Shown in pieces: positions 45,904 to 56,774 of a stretch of 64,000 nt of DNA. Source of the stretch: Icerya purchasi (taxonomy: Eukaryota > Arthropoda > Insecta > Hemiptera > Monophlebidae); the NCBI GenBank assembly GCA_039619475.1, contig CM077115.1, positions 59,588,864-59,652,863 of the forward strand, read 5' to 3'. Both the position numbers and the translations under genes were made by a program. Position 1 is the stretch's first letter. Every line of letters starts with the position of its first letter. The notes beneath the pieces were generated by a model. It ran no database searches, was not told where the DNA came from, and saw only the letters and a program-made list of their open reading frames with translations.

Positions 45904-46430
45904 TCATCACAACTGACCAACTTTAATGATTATTTAGCGATTAATTTAATGTGATAAAGAATGTTTTGTGGCGGAGTAATACTCGGTAGTACTCCCTCTG
46001 AACTTTATAATGACTGGACAAAGTCTAAAGGCTTATTTCGCCACAGTCTGCATATTTCACTGAAGTTATCCAGCAAATTGGTAGCAAAGAAAATTTATAA
46101 CAGACATGCTCCTATCCGGTAAGAAACACTCGTTTTCGGTACGGATAAAACAAAATTTAAATGTTTTTATATTATTACATAGAAGTGTATAAATATACGT
46201 TTGTTGTGTTGTTGTTGTTTGCTTGTTTTTAAACTAAGTTCGAATTAATGAATTGAAAAAATGTATATTTAAAAAACAACACGATACCGAACACAATGAT
46301 ATTGCACAAATTAACGTAATAAAACCATCCGACTATTTTTTGTGCAAGACGTTGAAACTGGTCATTTTTATTTTTATTTAATTCTCAATTTTTAATTTAA
46401 TTTAATTTCAGCAATGGTCAAATATTTTCG
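44925..46430. other. No gene recognised
   Basis: Very AT-rich. A (TTA)n run lies at 45868-45903. Short frames have no recognised domain. Confidence 0.4.
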
Positions 46431-46431
46431 T

Positions 46432-47165
46432 TTTTTTTTTTTTTTTTTTTTTAATAATAATTTGCGGGTCCCACAAGGCACTAGCCCGTCTGTGGGTTCC
46501 CAACATAATTATATTATTTATTTGTACAATATAACATCAACTTAACTTACGTACTACTTTCTGTTACAGCATAAAAAGTATTAACTTATATATTACTATA
46601 CTATAAAATCCACACTCTCATTATTTATCTCATTTATATTATTAATTATATACCACCATCTAAAATAATATTTCCTATTACAATACCTTAATATGATAAC
46701 ACTTATATATTACAATAATACAATATAATTTTTATACAACTACCACTCTCATTAGCAGCTTAAAAGTAGCATAACGAGTCTCATGTCAACGTAGCGTCAA
46801 TGCTATAAGTGGTTATTACTAGTATTACGATACTTTGTTTTTTGTTTGTTTTTTTTTGTTATTATTTCTATTGCTCGTTACACCATGCTATCAACCAAAT
46901 TTTAACCTTGTTTTTCTATCTCTCCAGATTTTTTTCATTTCGAATTTCCTTTGGTATGTTCCCCATTAATAATTTTATCAATACCTCTTCCTCTACATTG
47001 CGTCTATTTTACTGTTAATCCCCCTAAATCGTACATAGCAAGAATTAATCGCATTTTCTAGTCCTGCACGTTCTTGTTCTAGTTGGTAACTGCCTATCTT
47101 CGAGTTTAGCATACTCAGTAATATGTTGTAATAATATAACATTTTTAATGACATTTCGTTATTTT
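46432..47165 (-). mobile_element. 5'-truncated LINE-B copy
   Basis: The minus strand shows the end of the LINE-B ORF in broken frames (RNVEEEVLIKLLMGNIPKE matches NVEEEVMSHLLSNLPEE of 52632-52892), an AT-rich 3' UTR, then AACCCACAGACGGGCTAGTG, CCTTGTGGGACCCGC, and an A-tail (T run 46432-46452). The ending is the same as at 51847-51920 and 56090-56187. Confidence 0.75.
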
Positions 47166-47329
47166 TTACATCAATATGTGTAATATAAGTATGTTAACAC
47201 TCTGTCATATTGCTTTGTAAAAAGATGTTTTTTAACTTTTCATTTCTATAATCTTAATTAGTTTTTGATTTTTTATGCATCATTTATTAAGAATTTATCG
47301 CAAGACACAAATGAACAACTTATCTGATA

Positions 47330-47540
47330 AAATAGTCATTCCAAATGGTCTATCTATGACGTTTCTAGCTCCGGGGTATTTGATAGCAGATTAACTCGGT
47401 ACCCCGATATAATTTTAAGCCGGAAATCCGATTGTGTAAAGTCATTCTCAATTATCGCATCAACTTTTGAAAGGATGGTGACTTAAGATCGGGGCCCTGT
47501 AATCTAAAGTCGACGCTCGAACCACTAAGAGTCTAGTTAT
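47330..47540 (-). repeat. Possible tRNA-derived SINE remnant
   Basis: Minus-strand segment ACTCTTAGTGGTTCGAGCG (about 47515-47533) resembles a tRNA A box region, followed by a GGGCCCCG block. A second CCCCGGAGCTAG block lies at about 47370. The B box is not convincing. A CA microsatellite (47545-47562) sits just outside. Confidence 0.3.
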
Positions 47541-47689
47541 CGTACACACACACACACACACACTCTTGTCGAATGTAACAAAAACTTATTTTTTACAAAA
47601 AAAAAAAATCTTAATTAATTTTTGGACTCGTCAATTACGGATAATCTACCTAGTAACACGATGATAACTGCTTTCGTACTCTTCCATGT

Positions 47690-47725
47690 CTGATGCAGAT
47701 TCTACTCGAATGAAACGTCGCGATC
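47690..47725 (+). ncRNA. Possible decayed hammerhead motif, Penelope type
   Basis: CUGAUGC (47690-47696), AG, a hairpin AUUC/GAAU with loop UACUC (47699-47711), then GAA ACGU C (47712-47719). The spacing and GAAACGUC ending fit a Penelope-type minimal hammerhead, but the last core A is changed to C and stem I is weak (only about three pairs, two of them wobble). No coding remnant is next to it. Confidence 0.35.
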
Positions 47726-47729
47726 TAAC

Positions 47730-50335
47730 TAAGCTATGGCAATTTGGGAGAAATGCACCGTGCTTCCGATAACAAAAATTTACAAACAGATCTCTGACTT
47801 TTGTCGGTATTAATTTCTTTGCAATGAAGATAGTATTGCGTCAATCGGTGATGGGCGTAACATGCGAACTCAGTTGACAAGCTATTTCGGGGAATCACTT
47901 CGTGACGAAAGAAAGCGAATTAGAATTTTTCAGACCAACGAAAGCGATACGGACGGAATTTACCGGAAAAACGTTTCTCCATTTAGCAGCGCAATAATAC
48001 TCGGCTGATAATTTATAAACAGTGCTGCGCCGGTAAATGAGCTTTCGGCGACTAATTATTGCTTTAGAATTTTAATTAGCAGAGAAGGCGAACCTTTGTT
48101 CGGCTTAATTTTTAGCCATTTCAGTACAAAGCGCAAGAAGTTGTATAAAATATTACCGACACGCCGCGAAGATAAATCAGGAACATCTTGACGCCGGCAG
48201 CCTAGGGTAGTGACATCGTTTAAGAGCAGCAATTCGGATCCGGTATTATCTTTGACTGCTAATTAAATGACAGCGGTACGAGAATGGCTTCATTTATTCG
48301 CAACTCATTAAGCTCATTCTGCCCGACTTCATTGAAGCAAAGAAAAAATTAAATCATTCGCCAGCATGTGCCTTTTTATTCGCCGGAAAACCTCTCCCCG
48401 TTCTCGCACTATAACGATATAATTTTCCACTTTTTTTCCTCATTTCTGCCGAAATCATCGTCATCATCTTCATTTTCTCCGCTCGCAAATATCACAGTAT
48501 CATCCCCACCTTCTTTCGAGCATAATAATAACTTTTCCTTAAACAGAACGGCAGCTCTCCAAAGGACTAAATCATTTTTCAACAAAACCAGTTGGCGCGA
48601 AAAAAGCGAACTCTTTTTTGAATCTAATTTTCATTGCCGTAAAGAAGAATCGCTCACGCACTCGGAGATAGCACAATAGCACCGCGCAGTAGTCAATACA
48701 AAGCGAGCGAATATTAAGCAGTTGGTAAATGAGCAAATAAATAAGCGAATAGCGAAGATCGAGGAGAAAATTAACCCCAGCCAATGAGCAACCGCTCAAA
48801 CTTTATTCGCTTCTTTGGAAAAGTCCAACTTTCATAATATTTTAATCGCTTCACTTCCGGCCAGATGTAGAGTTTCTATAAATACCCCCACCCCCCACCC
48901 CCGAATTTTCGACTTTTCACATTTTTCGTTTAAATATCTATCAAATTATTATTTTTTTTTTTTTTTTTCGAACGGTAACAGTCACAGCAGATATGCATTT
49001 TGTTCAGCTGAAGAATCATCGGCGAAATGGAAAATTAGTAAAAAAAATCAGACCGTTCATTCGTTTCTAAAGGTTAAAAAAAAATCCGGCTACGAAATCA
49101 CCTCTAATAAGTTGATCTAACTTACGCGTTTTACATATGGAACTCAGTCGGCACAAATGATCACTTTACCAAAATAAAAATGAAAATTTTTGATTTAACC
49201 GTCTCTCAAAAATACCGAATTGTAATGCCACGTTTTTTTTTTTTTGTTTTTTTGTTGTTTTTTTTTTATATATTATATAATATGCATATCAGTTAACTTT
49301 GAAAATAATTTATTTTATGTATGATTGCGTTTTTTTTTCTTTCTTCGAATAAATTATATGATAAATTACTTTATTACCTAGTACAACTTTAAAATTTTTT
49401 TTCCTGTAAATTTGAAATTGGAATTGGAATTATATAATACGCAGTTTTTTTGAAATATGAAATATAATGTTTTCCACTGAAATATGTTTTTATTTAACGA
49501 TTATCTCGTGTTTTCTATAATTACAGTTTGGTAATACCTCTATGTGTATACCTTCTTTTAGTTTTTCGAAGTGTCGTATACTTCGTAAAAAGAATTGCAT
49601 ATGTTGTGAAATTGTGAGAAAATCTATCCATCGTGATGTGCTAATTAAAACGGTTTGTCGTGCCCGTGAAGAAGCTGCGAAAACTTTAAATATGAAAAAT
49701 TCAACCAGACTACTTATTGTTAGTCTTAGGGGGGCTATTTTTGAAATTATAATTTTTCGAAGTAAGCGGCAGCGACATAATTTTACCCACGGTAAAAAAA
49801 TTCGCTTACTTTATTTCGTGTTTCAATTAACTAAAAACTGATACATGAACATATTTCGCAATGCTGACTCTCCGAGAAACAAAAAAAAAACAGCTGAATA
49901 AACAAAAATTGATCGATTTGGGGTGAAAAATACCATACAGAACCACAAAACCGGAAATGACAAAAATATTACGGCATTCGTAATGCATTAAATTAGATGT
50001 TTCCGTTCTAAATTTAACATTTTAAAAAGGTTTCCATCCGTCCTGAAATTTTTATAACAGCTTGACTTATTTTTCTTTTTCTCTTTTTTTTTGCATGTTT
50101 CTGAGGAGTTGTGTCGACATTAGCCCAAGAACCGAAAACAAAATGTGGAAGAAAAGTAGAATCAGACATTTTTCACAACAACTGAAAAGCATACAGAAAC
50201 GATCATCCAAGGGCTGGGATATAGTAGAAAGAGAATAAAAAAAAAAATATGAATATAGGGGTCTCTCAGTAAAAGTGAGGATTAAAAAAAGAAAACGTTG
50301 GATAGTGATCAAAGAAGAAATGAAAAGTGTTAGGG
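47730..50335. other. No gene recognised; GC-richer island at 47730-48830
   Basis: 47730-48830 is less AT-rich than the flanks, free of recognisable repeats, and has a 103-codon frame (48368-48679, Ser/Phe-rich) without a known domain. It could be conserved non-coding or untranslated host sequence, which is inference. 48840-50335 is AT-rich with T runs. The 99-codon frame 49542-49841 is basic and unrecognised. Confidence 0.4.
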
Positions 50336-50339
50336 TGCA

Positions 50340-50530
50340 ATTTCTGCTCAATTTTCCTGCCCTCCTTGTGAGCTCACGATATTTCCAACTGTAGAGCATC
50401 TGCTTAAACGGTGCCAGCATTCACTCAGTGCTTTAAGCTACACTACACTCCACTGTGTCTGTTGTCAAACCCTGCTTAGACTGTCTGAACATATTACCTA
50501 TTTTCCTCTATACCGTCTGCAGCATTTAGA
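50340..50530 (+). pseudogene. LINE ORF2 C-terminal Cys/His fragment
   Basis: Reads AISAQFSCPPCELTIFPTVE then HLLKRCQHSLSALS, the same zinc tail as 38900-39290 (CPLCELMASPTVEHLLKWC). Short and without an A-tail. It abuts the minus-strand LINE-D remnant. Confidence 0.6.
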
Positions 50531-51845
50531 ATAAAATCACAGGCTTTGTCAATGGCAAGCAATTCAGCAGTAAACGCAGAAGCCTCAGGCGAAAGCTTAA
50601 ACTTCAATATAAAGTTCTCTCCCGTTATGAAAGCCGCACCCGTCGCTTTCCTAGACACTGAGAACTTGGCGCCATGGCGTAAATATTCTTAGGAAAGAAG
50701 GGTATTCGGATTCCATTAATTGCATAAAGCAAGAATTAAACACATGGTGGAGAAGGCATTCTTTCTTTAAGCTGTTTAAGAAGTCCAAATTTACGTCTAT
50801 TTTAACTGAATTGATAATATACGGGAAAATAAAATACCTAGATGGCAGCACGGGAATAAGGGCTGGGCAATATGAGCTGTTCCTATTGACATTTTTAATT
50901 AAAAGCGGCTTTTCATGCTGTACAAATCTCCATTCGTTTGAAATTTTAATAAAAAGTTTTTTAATATTAATAATTAGTGGAAGCTGAAATATTTAATTAA
51001 AAATCGATCTACCAGAAGAAATATTCTTACCTGTAGGGGAGGAATTTTAGATTCCATCTGAAGACTTATAGTAGGGACCGATCTAACATTCTCTGTTATA
51101 AGACTCAATCCCAGATTCTGCAGAACGTTTAACACTTACCCAGAAGCGACTTCGAAGCCGATCCATAAAAAAACACACTGTAATCGATTTTAAACCTAAC
51201 AATAGCTTTATATAAAAGATCTAAGGTCACCGGGTCGCCTCCCCAGGAAGTATTGCTAATCGCCTTCAATGGATTAAAAATCCTGGGTAACTGTTGGAGC
51301 AAGGTCTGTATATGGAATACCCGAGTTAATCTGGAGTCTAGTTACATGCCCAGATATCTCACCTATTTAGAAAACGTAATGTTTTGATTGTGCATTTTAA
51401 TTATGATATCCGATTGAGAGTAAGGCCTAAGAGTAAATAATGTAATACACGAGTTGGATGGAGACAAGTCCATATTCATCTTTTGAAAGGCATTATGGAG
51501 AACGTTTACTGAAAAATTGATTATTCTATATACAATAAGAAAGATTTTTATCTCTACTATATACAACAACATCGTCCGCATATGATAAAATATTTGATGC
51601 AAAGGGTAGCTGGGTACAAAGGAATGATCTGATTTAAATGTTAAACGATAAAGGACTCAAAACCGATCCTTGAGCAAGTCCCCCCGATAAACTGTACGGA
51701 GATCCGTTCGTTTAGAAACAGGGTTTAGGAAATAGAGCTATCTTTTCGAAAATAATTTACACAGGGTTATTACTATGAGATTTGGTATTCCTAACTCAGT
51801 TAATTACTTAAACAGGATGGGAATAGAAATATTGTCAAAAGCTTC
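50515..51845 (-). pseudogene. LINE-D remnant: RT core, thumb and RNase H
   Basis: On the minus strand from 51845: SFDNISIPILF (catalytic motif A), GLAQGSVLSPLSFNI, SYADDVVVYS (catalytic YADD, about 51580), MDLSPSNSCITLFTLRPYS, then LDSRLTRVFHIQTLLQQLPR, NTSWGGDPVTLDLLYKAIV, and an RNase H remnant with ATGAAFI and SPEASAFTAELLAIDKA (about 50600-50540). The first RNase H Asp is lost. It is related to LINE-A in plan but diverged. LINE-B is inserted exactly at motif A, so the upstream half is missing. Confidence 0.75.
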
Positions 51846-52170
51846 TTTTTTTTTTTTATTTAAAAATAATTTGCGGGTCCCACAAGGCAATTGCCCGTCC
51901 GTGGGTTCTCAACATAATTATATCATTTATTCATCATATACATCTTAAATCTAATACATCATATTCGTCTTATATCTAAATACTTAATTCAACTTAACTT
52001 CTATTTTTACTATTCTACGTCTAATTATACCCATCGCACATCATACCACAATATTTTCACATAAGTCATAAGTAATGCAGTTAGGACACGAACACCAAAC
52101 ATTAGTTTTTTGTTGTCTTTTTTTGTATTACATCATTTATAATCATTTACTTTTTCTATCAATTACCCGC

Positions 52171-52617
52171 CGCAAAATATTATTTCAATATACAAAAAGT
52201 ATCAGGAATCCATGTGATACCTTCAAGTCAAGGAGAACCTACCCAGCAATTACATAAAGCAAATCATACGGCTTAGAACAGGAGACATACTAGAACAGCA
52301 GACCGATTAAAGAAACTGAACATCGTCGAATTATCGGGTAAATGCCAATACTGTAATAAAGACTACGAGGAAAATATTAATCATCTCCTATTGTACTCGA
52401 TTCCAAACACAGCGAGAAGAACTTATAAATAAATTAACTCGGGAATATCACACGCTACCGATAAATTACAAATCCATTAGGCCAGATATATAAACAACTT
52501 TATCAATTCTTCAAAAGATGCAATATTGAACTTTAAAATTTGAATACTATATGACACGTTTAACATATATACTGGCTAAAAGGTTAAAAGGAAAGACCAG
52601 GCCAAAAAAAAAAAAAA
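52171..52617 (+). mobile_element. 5'-truncated LINE fragment nested in LINE-B
   Basis: Flanked by ATCAATTACCCG at 52159-52170 and again at 52618-52629, a 12-bp target duplication. The interior reads TADRLKKLNIVELSGKCQYC then NKDYEENINHLLLY, a C-terminal CxxC...HLL zinc region, and ends in ACCAGGCC and A15. Stops and a frameshift interrupt it. It is a different lineage from LINE-A and LINE-B. Confidence 0.75.
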
Positions 52618-52857
52618 ATCAATTACCCGTCTTATCGCTGTTCCTTTCCTAATTCCTCTGGTAAGTTACTTAATAAATGGCTCATAACTTCCTCTTCAAC
52701 ATTATCAATTTTATTATTAATCCCTTTAGGTCTTATAAAACACAAATTGTCATAGTTCCTAGTTCCATACACCTTTCCCCTTGTCGGTAATCTTATTTTT
52801 TCTGTTTTATACCTTAAAAGTTTACTGTAATAAAAAAACATTTTTGAAGACGTTTCT

Positions 52858-53150
52858 TTATTTTTTTTTAATGGGTTCGTCAACATGGACATTGGCTCAA
52901 GAACAGCGGAACAGAGAGAAAAGAGAGACTCAGATCCTTACACGATCAGAGATAGCCGACAGAAAGGAATCAAGAGCTAGAATAACCGGAGGAGAAGAAA
53001 GGGAGAGAATGAATGAAGCACAGTATGGAGCGGGAATACCGGTTTGTAAGAGGAAGGAATAAAAAGAAACTTGTTCAGTTGAAAGCGACGAATAACTGAA
53101 CATTATATGATCGGGATCAGAAATACATTGATCGCCGGGAGGGTGCAATG
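52858..53150 (-). mobile_element. 5'-truncated LINE-A fragment nested in LINE-B
   Basis: The minus strand reads CPLHPPGDQCISDPDHIMFS, LSTEQVSFYSFLLQTG and APYCASFILSLSS, then ends near GTTGACGAACCCATT plus an A-rich tail. LINE-B protein sequence stops at TYWDNKR on one side and resumes (FYYSKLLRYKTEKIR) on the other. AATAAAAGAA and AATAAAGAAA at the two edges may be a slightly diverged target duplication. Confidence 0.75.
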
Positions 53151-53159
53151 GACAATAAG

Positions 53160-53823
53160 GATTCTTTTATTGTCCCAGTAAGTAGAATTCGTTACAAGAT
53201 TCGCACTTCTCCAATGCGGTAACAAAATTTTTAAACATCTTTTCTGTAGCCTACTAATTTCCCTTAATTCCGTTTTTTTTTTTGCCTCCACCCAAATTTC
53301 AATTCCGTATCTAATCCTGGTCATTATTAATGAGTGTCAAAATACAGTCTCGTAGTTTTGTAATTCATAATATGTTTTAATTTATATAACGCCGGCATAG
53401 TCTGCCTAATTTTCCTAGCAATATTATCTATGTGAACTCTCCAAGTTAACACCTTATCGCGAATGTTATTCCCAGGTATTTGAAATTATCGGCCGTTTCT
53501 AACGGGGCTCACAACGGCATACTTCCGCTCCATGAAGACAATCTACATTGAGCAACACTATTTTAGGCACGAACTTCCCCTAAATCTACTCGGTGTTCTT
53601 ATACACGTCACTTTTGATTTTTTGGCATTTATTAATAATTTTTTATCGGGGTACCCATCTGCAAACCATATTCAGGTCCTCCTGAAGCAGCCTTTCTGCT
53701 ATTTCTACATCTTCGTGTTCAATTACCAGAGCAATATCATCAGTATATGCGTAAAGTTTGGCGTTCGTAATACAATTGTGAATGGAATTTATGTAAATTA
53801 GGTAACGGTGCTAATATAATTCC
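53160..53823 (-). pseudogene. LINE-B ORF, RT C-terminal half in broken frames
   Basis: Directly continues 54984-53824 after a stop and a 1-base shift: YINSIHNCITNAKLYAYTDD (catalytic YTDD, complement of 53736-53747), IALVIEHEDVEIAERLLQED, then a VLTWRVHIDNIARKI segment near 53440 and TRIRYGIEIWVEAKKKTEL...QKRCLKIL at 53324-53230. The YTDD box replaces the usual YADD. The part after this is separated by the nested LINE-A fragment. Confidence 0.75.
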
Positions 53824-54984
53824 TTATCCTACTCCATAATATTTCGTTTTCCCCATATCACTATATTCATTACCAATTTTCACTAAACATTCCCTTTCAT
53901 GTAAATAATATCTAAACCAATTAAGATATTTCCCTGTTATACCAATTTTGCATAGGTCTTCTATCAATATTTCCCTTTCCACTAAATCAAAAGCCTTAGT
54001 AAGGTCTAGAAAGACTATCAAAAATTGTTTGCCGGATGCTAATCCTTTATTTATCGCAGATGTAAAAGTTCTGAGCAGAGTTATTGTTGATTTCCCCTTT
54101 CTAAACCCAAATTGGTTATGATATATTAGGTTGTTCTCTTCTAGGTACAATTTAAGATAGTTACCTACATAGTGCTCAACCACTTTAGCAATAACTGATA
54201 TTAACGTAATTCGTCTATAGTTTTCACAGAGTTTTTTATCCCCATTTTTATATATTGGTCTTATTATTCCTACTTTTAACTCCCTGGGGAATATACCTTC
54301 TTTTACCGACTCATTAATAATTTTTGTTAACAGCGGAGCAAGCTTTTTTGCACGTGTAATTACATCTTTCACTCGTATACCATCATATCCTTGGGCTTTA
54401 TTCTTATTCATTTTCCTAATTATGTTTTCTATCACTTCACTCGTGGCTTTCGGAATGTAAAATGACGTAACTGTAGTATTCACGTTCTCGGTTCTAATGA
54501 ATCTAATATTACAATTATGTTTCAGATTTTCAATAGCCTCCCTATAATATTTTTGAAATTTACGCGGCGCGTTGCGATACCCATCAAAATTCTTCCTTAT
54601 AGCCTCATCTATAATTATAGACTTTTTTTTACACACTATTTGATCTATTATCCTCCAGGTTTTTTTAATGTTATTATTCGCTTTTAGTAATTCCTGTTGG
54701 TAATATTTTTCTTTTTCTTGTCTTATTTCCTGCTTTACGAATTTCTTGTATTTCTTATATTTTAGTTCTTTATATCTTTTATTTGAATTATTCCCTTTAC
54801 ATCTTTTGTAATATAGGAGGTCTCTAATATGTATGAAATTTAATATTTTCCTATTCATCCAAGCTGCAATAAAATTGCATCTCCTTTCCCTCCTTGTCTG
54901 TCTAGTAAATTTGCAATCGTCATAAAGTTTACTGAATACTACTTTTAAATTATTTACTAATTCTTCCACTTCTCTTATACTCAA
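53824..54984 (-). pseudogene. LINE-B reverse transcriptase, N-terminal half
   Basis: 386 residues open. Residues 1-180 are basic and Lys/Glu-rich linker (KKTWRIIDQIV). The RT begins with NKAQGYDGIRVKDV (about 195-208), PIYKNGDKKLCENYRRITLI (about 243-262), NQFGFRKGKST (290-300) and the catalytic FLIVFLDLTKAFD (Asp327). It ends at YYGVG followed by TAA where the family expects a Gln, then GxxLxP. This is a Jockey/CR1-type RT. The stop and the following 1-base shift disable the copy, but the half shown here is clean, so the loss seems fairly recent. Confidence 0.85.
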
Positions 54985-55189
54985 CGCCTAAATTTATACT
55001 ATAATTTTTAAAAAAATGTTGATCAAAATTACCCTAACTGAAATTTTAGCACCAATACTATCCGATATACGAAATAAACTGTGATCATATTACTAGAAAA
55101 AACATTTAAAATACAATCAAACGGTTTACTTAAAAATTCGACGGTAAGCAACTCGAAGACAATTTGAGAATTTTTCAACCATTTTATTC

Positions 55190-56645
55190 GTGGTAGAAAT
55201 AATCAAATCTAGCTGCATTTCTAGTGGATTTATTATGAAATTGAAATCGTTAATGCTGAATGCAGATTGGATGCAGTGTTTTCTCCATCGCGAAGCTCTG
55301 GCAGCAAAGTTTTTACCTTCTAATTTGAATGAAGTGCTTACAAAAATGACCAAAATTGTGAACTCTATTAAAGGTAAAGCTTTACAAACTCGGTTGTTTC
55401 AAAAAATTTGTGAAGACATGGGGGTTCGCTTCACGAAAATCTTCTTTATCATACAGAGGTGTCAGATGGCTTTCGTATTGACATGAGTTCTGGAACTGAA
55501 AGCAGAATTGTTGATGTACTTACAAGATGCTAAATCTAAATGTGAGAATATTTTTTCTGATCTTATTTGGCTATTAAAATTGGCATATCCTGCCGATATA
55601 TTTGACCATCTGAACATTTTAAACAAGAATCTTCAAGGAAGCGAAGAAAATGTTCTAACAACAAAGGATAAAATCAGTGGGTTCGTTAAAAAAATTCGTT
55701 AGTGGATAACTTCCATGTTTGAATCATTTCCTTGTGTTGAGCAGATTATTGAAGAGATCTCAAGTGATCAATCAGTGAAAACTGACGTTGAAATTTTTAA
55801 TATGATTGTAAGAATTAGGTTTCTAAATTTCTCTTTGCTCAGCATAGGAACTACAACAGGGGCATGTAGATGATTTTCAATAATGTAGCGGAAAAGATCT
55901 TCTTTCTTTTACATTAGTGGGAATGATTATTTTGAGTGTGACTGGTTGGTGATGTATAGGTGCTAAGTGTATAGTCATAAGAAGTTACTGTACTAAATTA
56001 ATTAAATTACTATAGTTATAAGAAATATTATTTTAGATGTATTGAAATGTTATTAGTAAATTGTAAATTTATGTCAAATAAACGATAATGAGGGTGACGG
56101 GAACTCACGAAAAGGGCAAAATTGCCTTGTGAGACCCACAACTTTCTTATTTAAAAATGAAAAAAAAAAAAAAAAAAAAAAAAAAAAGATTGCAAAATTT
56201 GAAGGACCAACACTATTAAGTTACTTTGCAGAAACAAAATCTGAAGATGATGGTGGACAAAGATGGATCCTTAATCCTTTTAGGGAAAAACCGTTAGAAC
56301 TAGCTAAACTTACTACAACGATGAAAGAAAAACTCATAGATCTTGCGTCTGATGGGATGCTTAAAATGGAATCACGGAAGATTGACGAATTCTGGATGAG
56401 ACGAAAAGAAGAATACCCAGAATTTGCTAGGGAAACTCTGAGGTTAATATTCCCATTTGCGACATCCTGCATGTGTGAATTAACGTTCTCATCAATGGTA
56501 CATTTAAAAAATAAATACAGAAATAGAATGGAATTAGAAAAGCACTTAATCGTTTGCGTATCAAAAGTACAATCACGTTTTAACAAGTTAGTAAAAGAAA
56601 AACAGTGTACATCCATCTCACTAATAAAAGTAACTAAAAACGTAT
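55190..56645 (+). pseudogene. hAT transposase (ZBED5-like) relic, interrupted by LINE-B
   Basis: Left part 55250-55860: MQCFLHREALAAKFL, LNEVLTKMTKIVNSIKGKAL, RLFQKICEDMG, HTEVRWLS, then LKLAYPADIFDHLNILNKNL and TTKDKISGFVKKI. Right part 56190-56645: GPTLLSYFAETKSEDDG, WILNPFREKP, SRKIDEFWMRRKEEYPEFAR and FPFATSCMCELTFSSMVHLK, the hAT dimerisation block. This order is typical of ZBED5/SCAND3-like domesticated or free hAT proteins. The N-terminal BED finger is absent. Frameshifts and a LINE-B insertion between the parts show that it is dead. Confidence 0.8.
55890..56187 (+). mobile_element. 5'-truncated LINE-B fragment inside the hAT relic
   Basis: Shares AAATATTATTTTAGAT with the 3' UTR of the copy at 46432-47165, then GACGGGAACTCACG, GGGCAAAATTGCCTTGTGAG and ACCCACAA, ending in an A run at 56158-56187. 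The left boundary and the target duplication are unclear. The A run is read as poly-Lys in the frame starting at 56129, which is a chimera of this tail and the transposase. Confidence 0.7.
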
Positions 56646-56770
56646 GTTTTAAGTTTCCTTTAAGTTAGTGTTAGCTGATGATGGGTTATGCCCGAAAACG
56701 TTTCTAAATAGGTATTTATCTAATTTATTGTTCTATATTGTTTGTTATTAAAGTTTATTTTATTATAAAA
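56646..56770 (+). repeat. Penelope-type terminal fragment with hammerhead motif
   Basis: From TTTTAAGTTTC to ATTGTTTGTTATTAAAGTTT this matches the right half of the fold-back insertion at 31183-31437. It abuts the end of the hAT relic, so the last codons of that frame come from this repeat. Confidence 0.7.
56671..56707 (+). ncRNA. Hammerhead ribozyme-like motif, Penelope type
   Basis: Stem I UUAG (56671-56674), core CUGAUGA (56675-56681), one unpaired U, stem II GGG/CCC (56683-56685 and 56691-56693) with loop UUAUG, GAA (56694-56696), palindromic AACGUU (56697-56702), U at the cleavage position (56703) and stem I CUAA (56704-56707). All core residues match. The palindromic stem III would pair between two molecules, as proposed for Penelope hammerheads. 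Confidence 0.75.
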
Positions 56771-56774
56771 ACAT

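Larger units (their letters stand above)
51847..55110 (-). mobile_element. LINE-B, 5'-truncated, carrying two nested insertions
   Basis: Minus strand order: last piece of an endonuclease (DHSLFRISDS near 55080), RT ORF (54984-53824 and onward), ORF end (NVEEEVMSHLLSNLPEE at about 52690-52630), 3' UTR, then GAACCCACGGACGGGCAATT, CCTTGTGGGACCCGC and an A-tail (51847-51862). Nested inside are a LINE-A 3' fragment (52858-53150) and a plus-strand LINE fragment (52171-52617). No RNase H was seen. The RT is of the Jockey/CR1 superfamily type. Confidence 0.85.

Noticed and set aside
53730..53750. CTGATGA on the minus strand
   Set aside because: It encodes the YTDD box of LINE-B RT; no hammerhead context.
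56129..56668. 179-codon plus-strand frame with a poly-Lys start
   Set aside because: It is a chimera of the LINE-B poly(A) tail, the hAT C-terminal relic and the Penelope-type repeat, not a gene.
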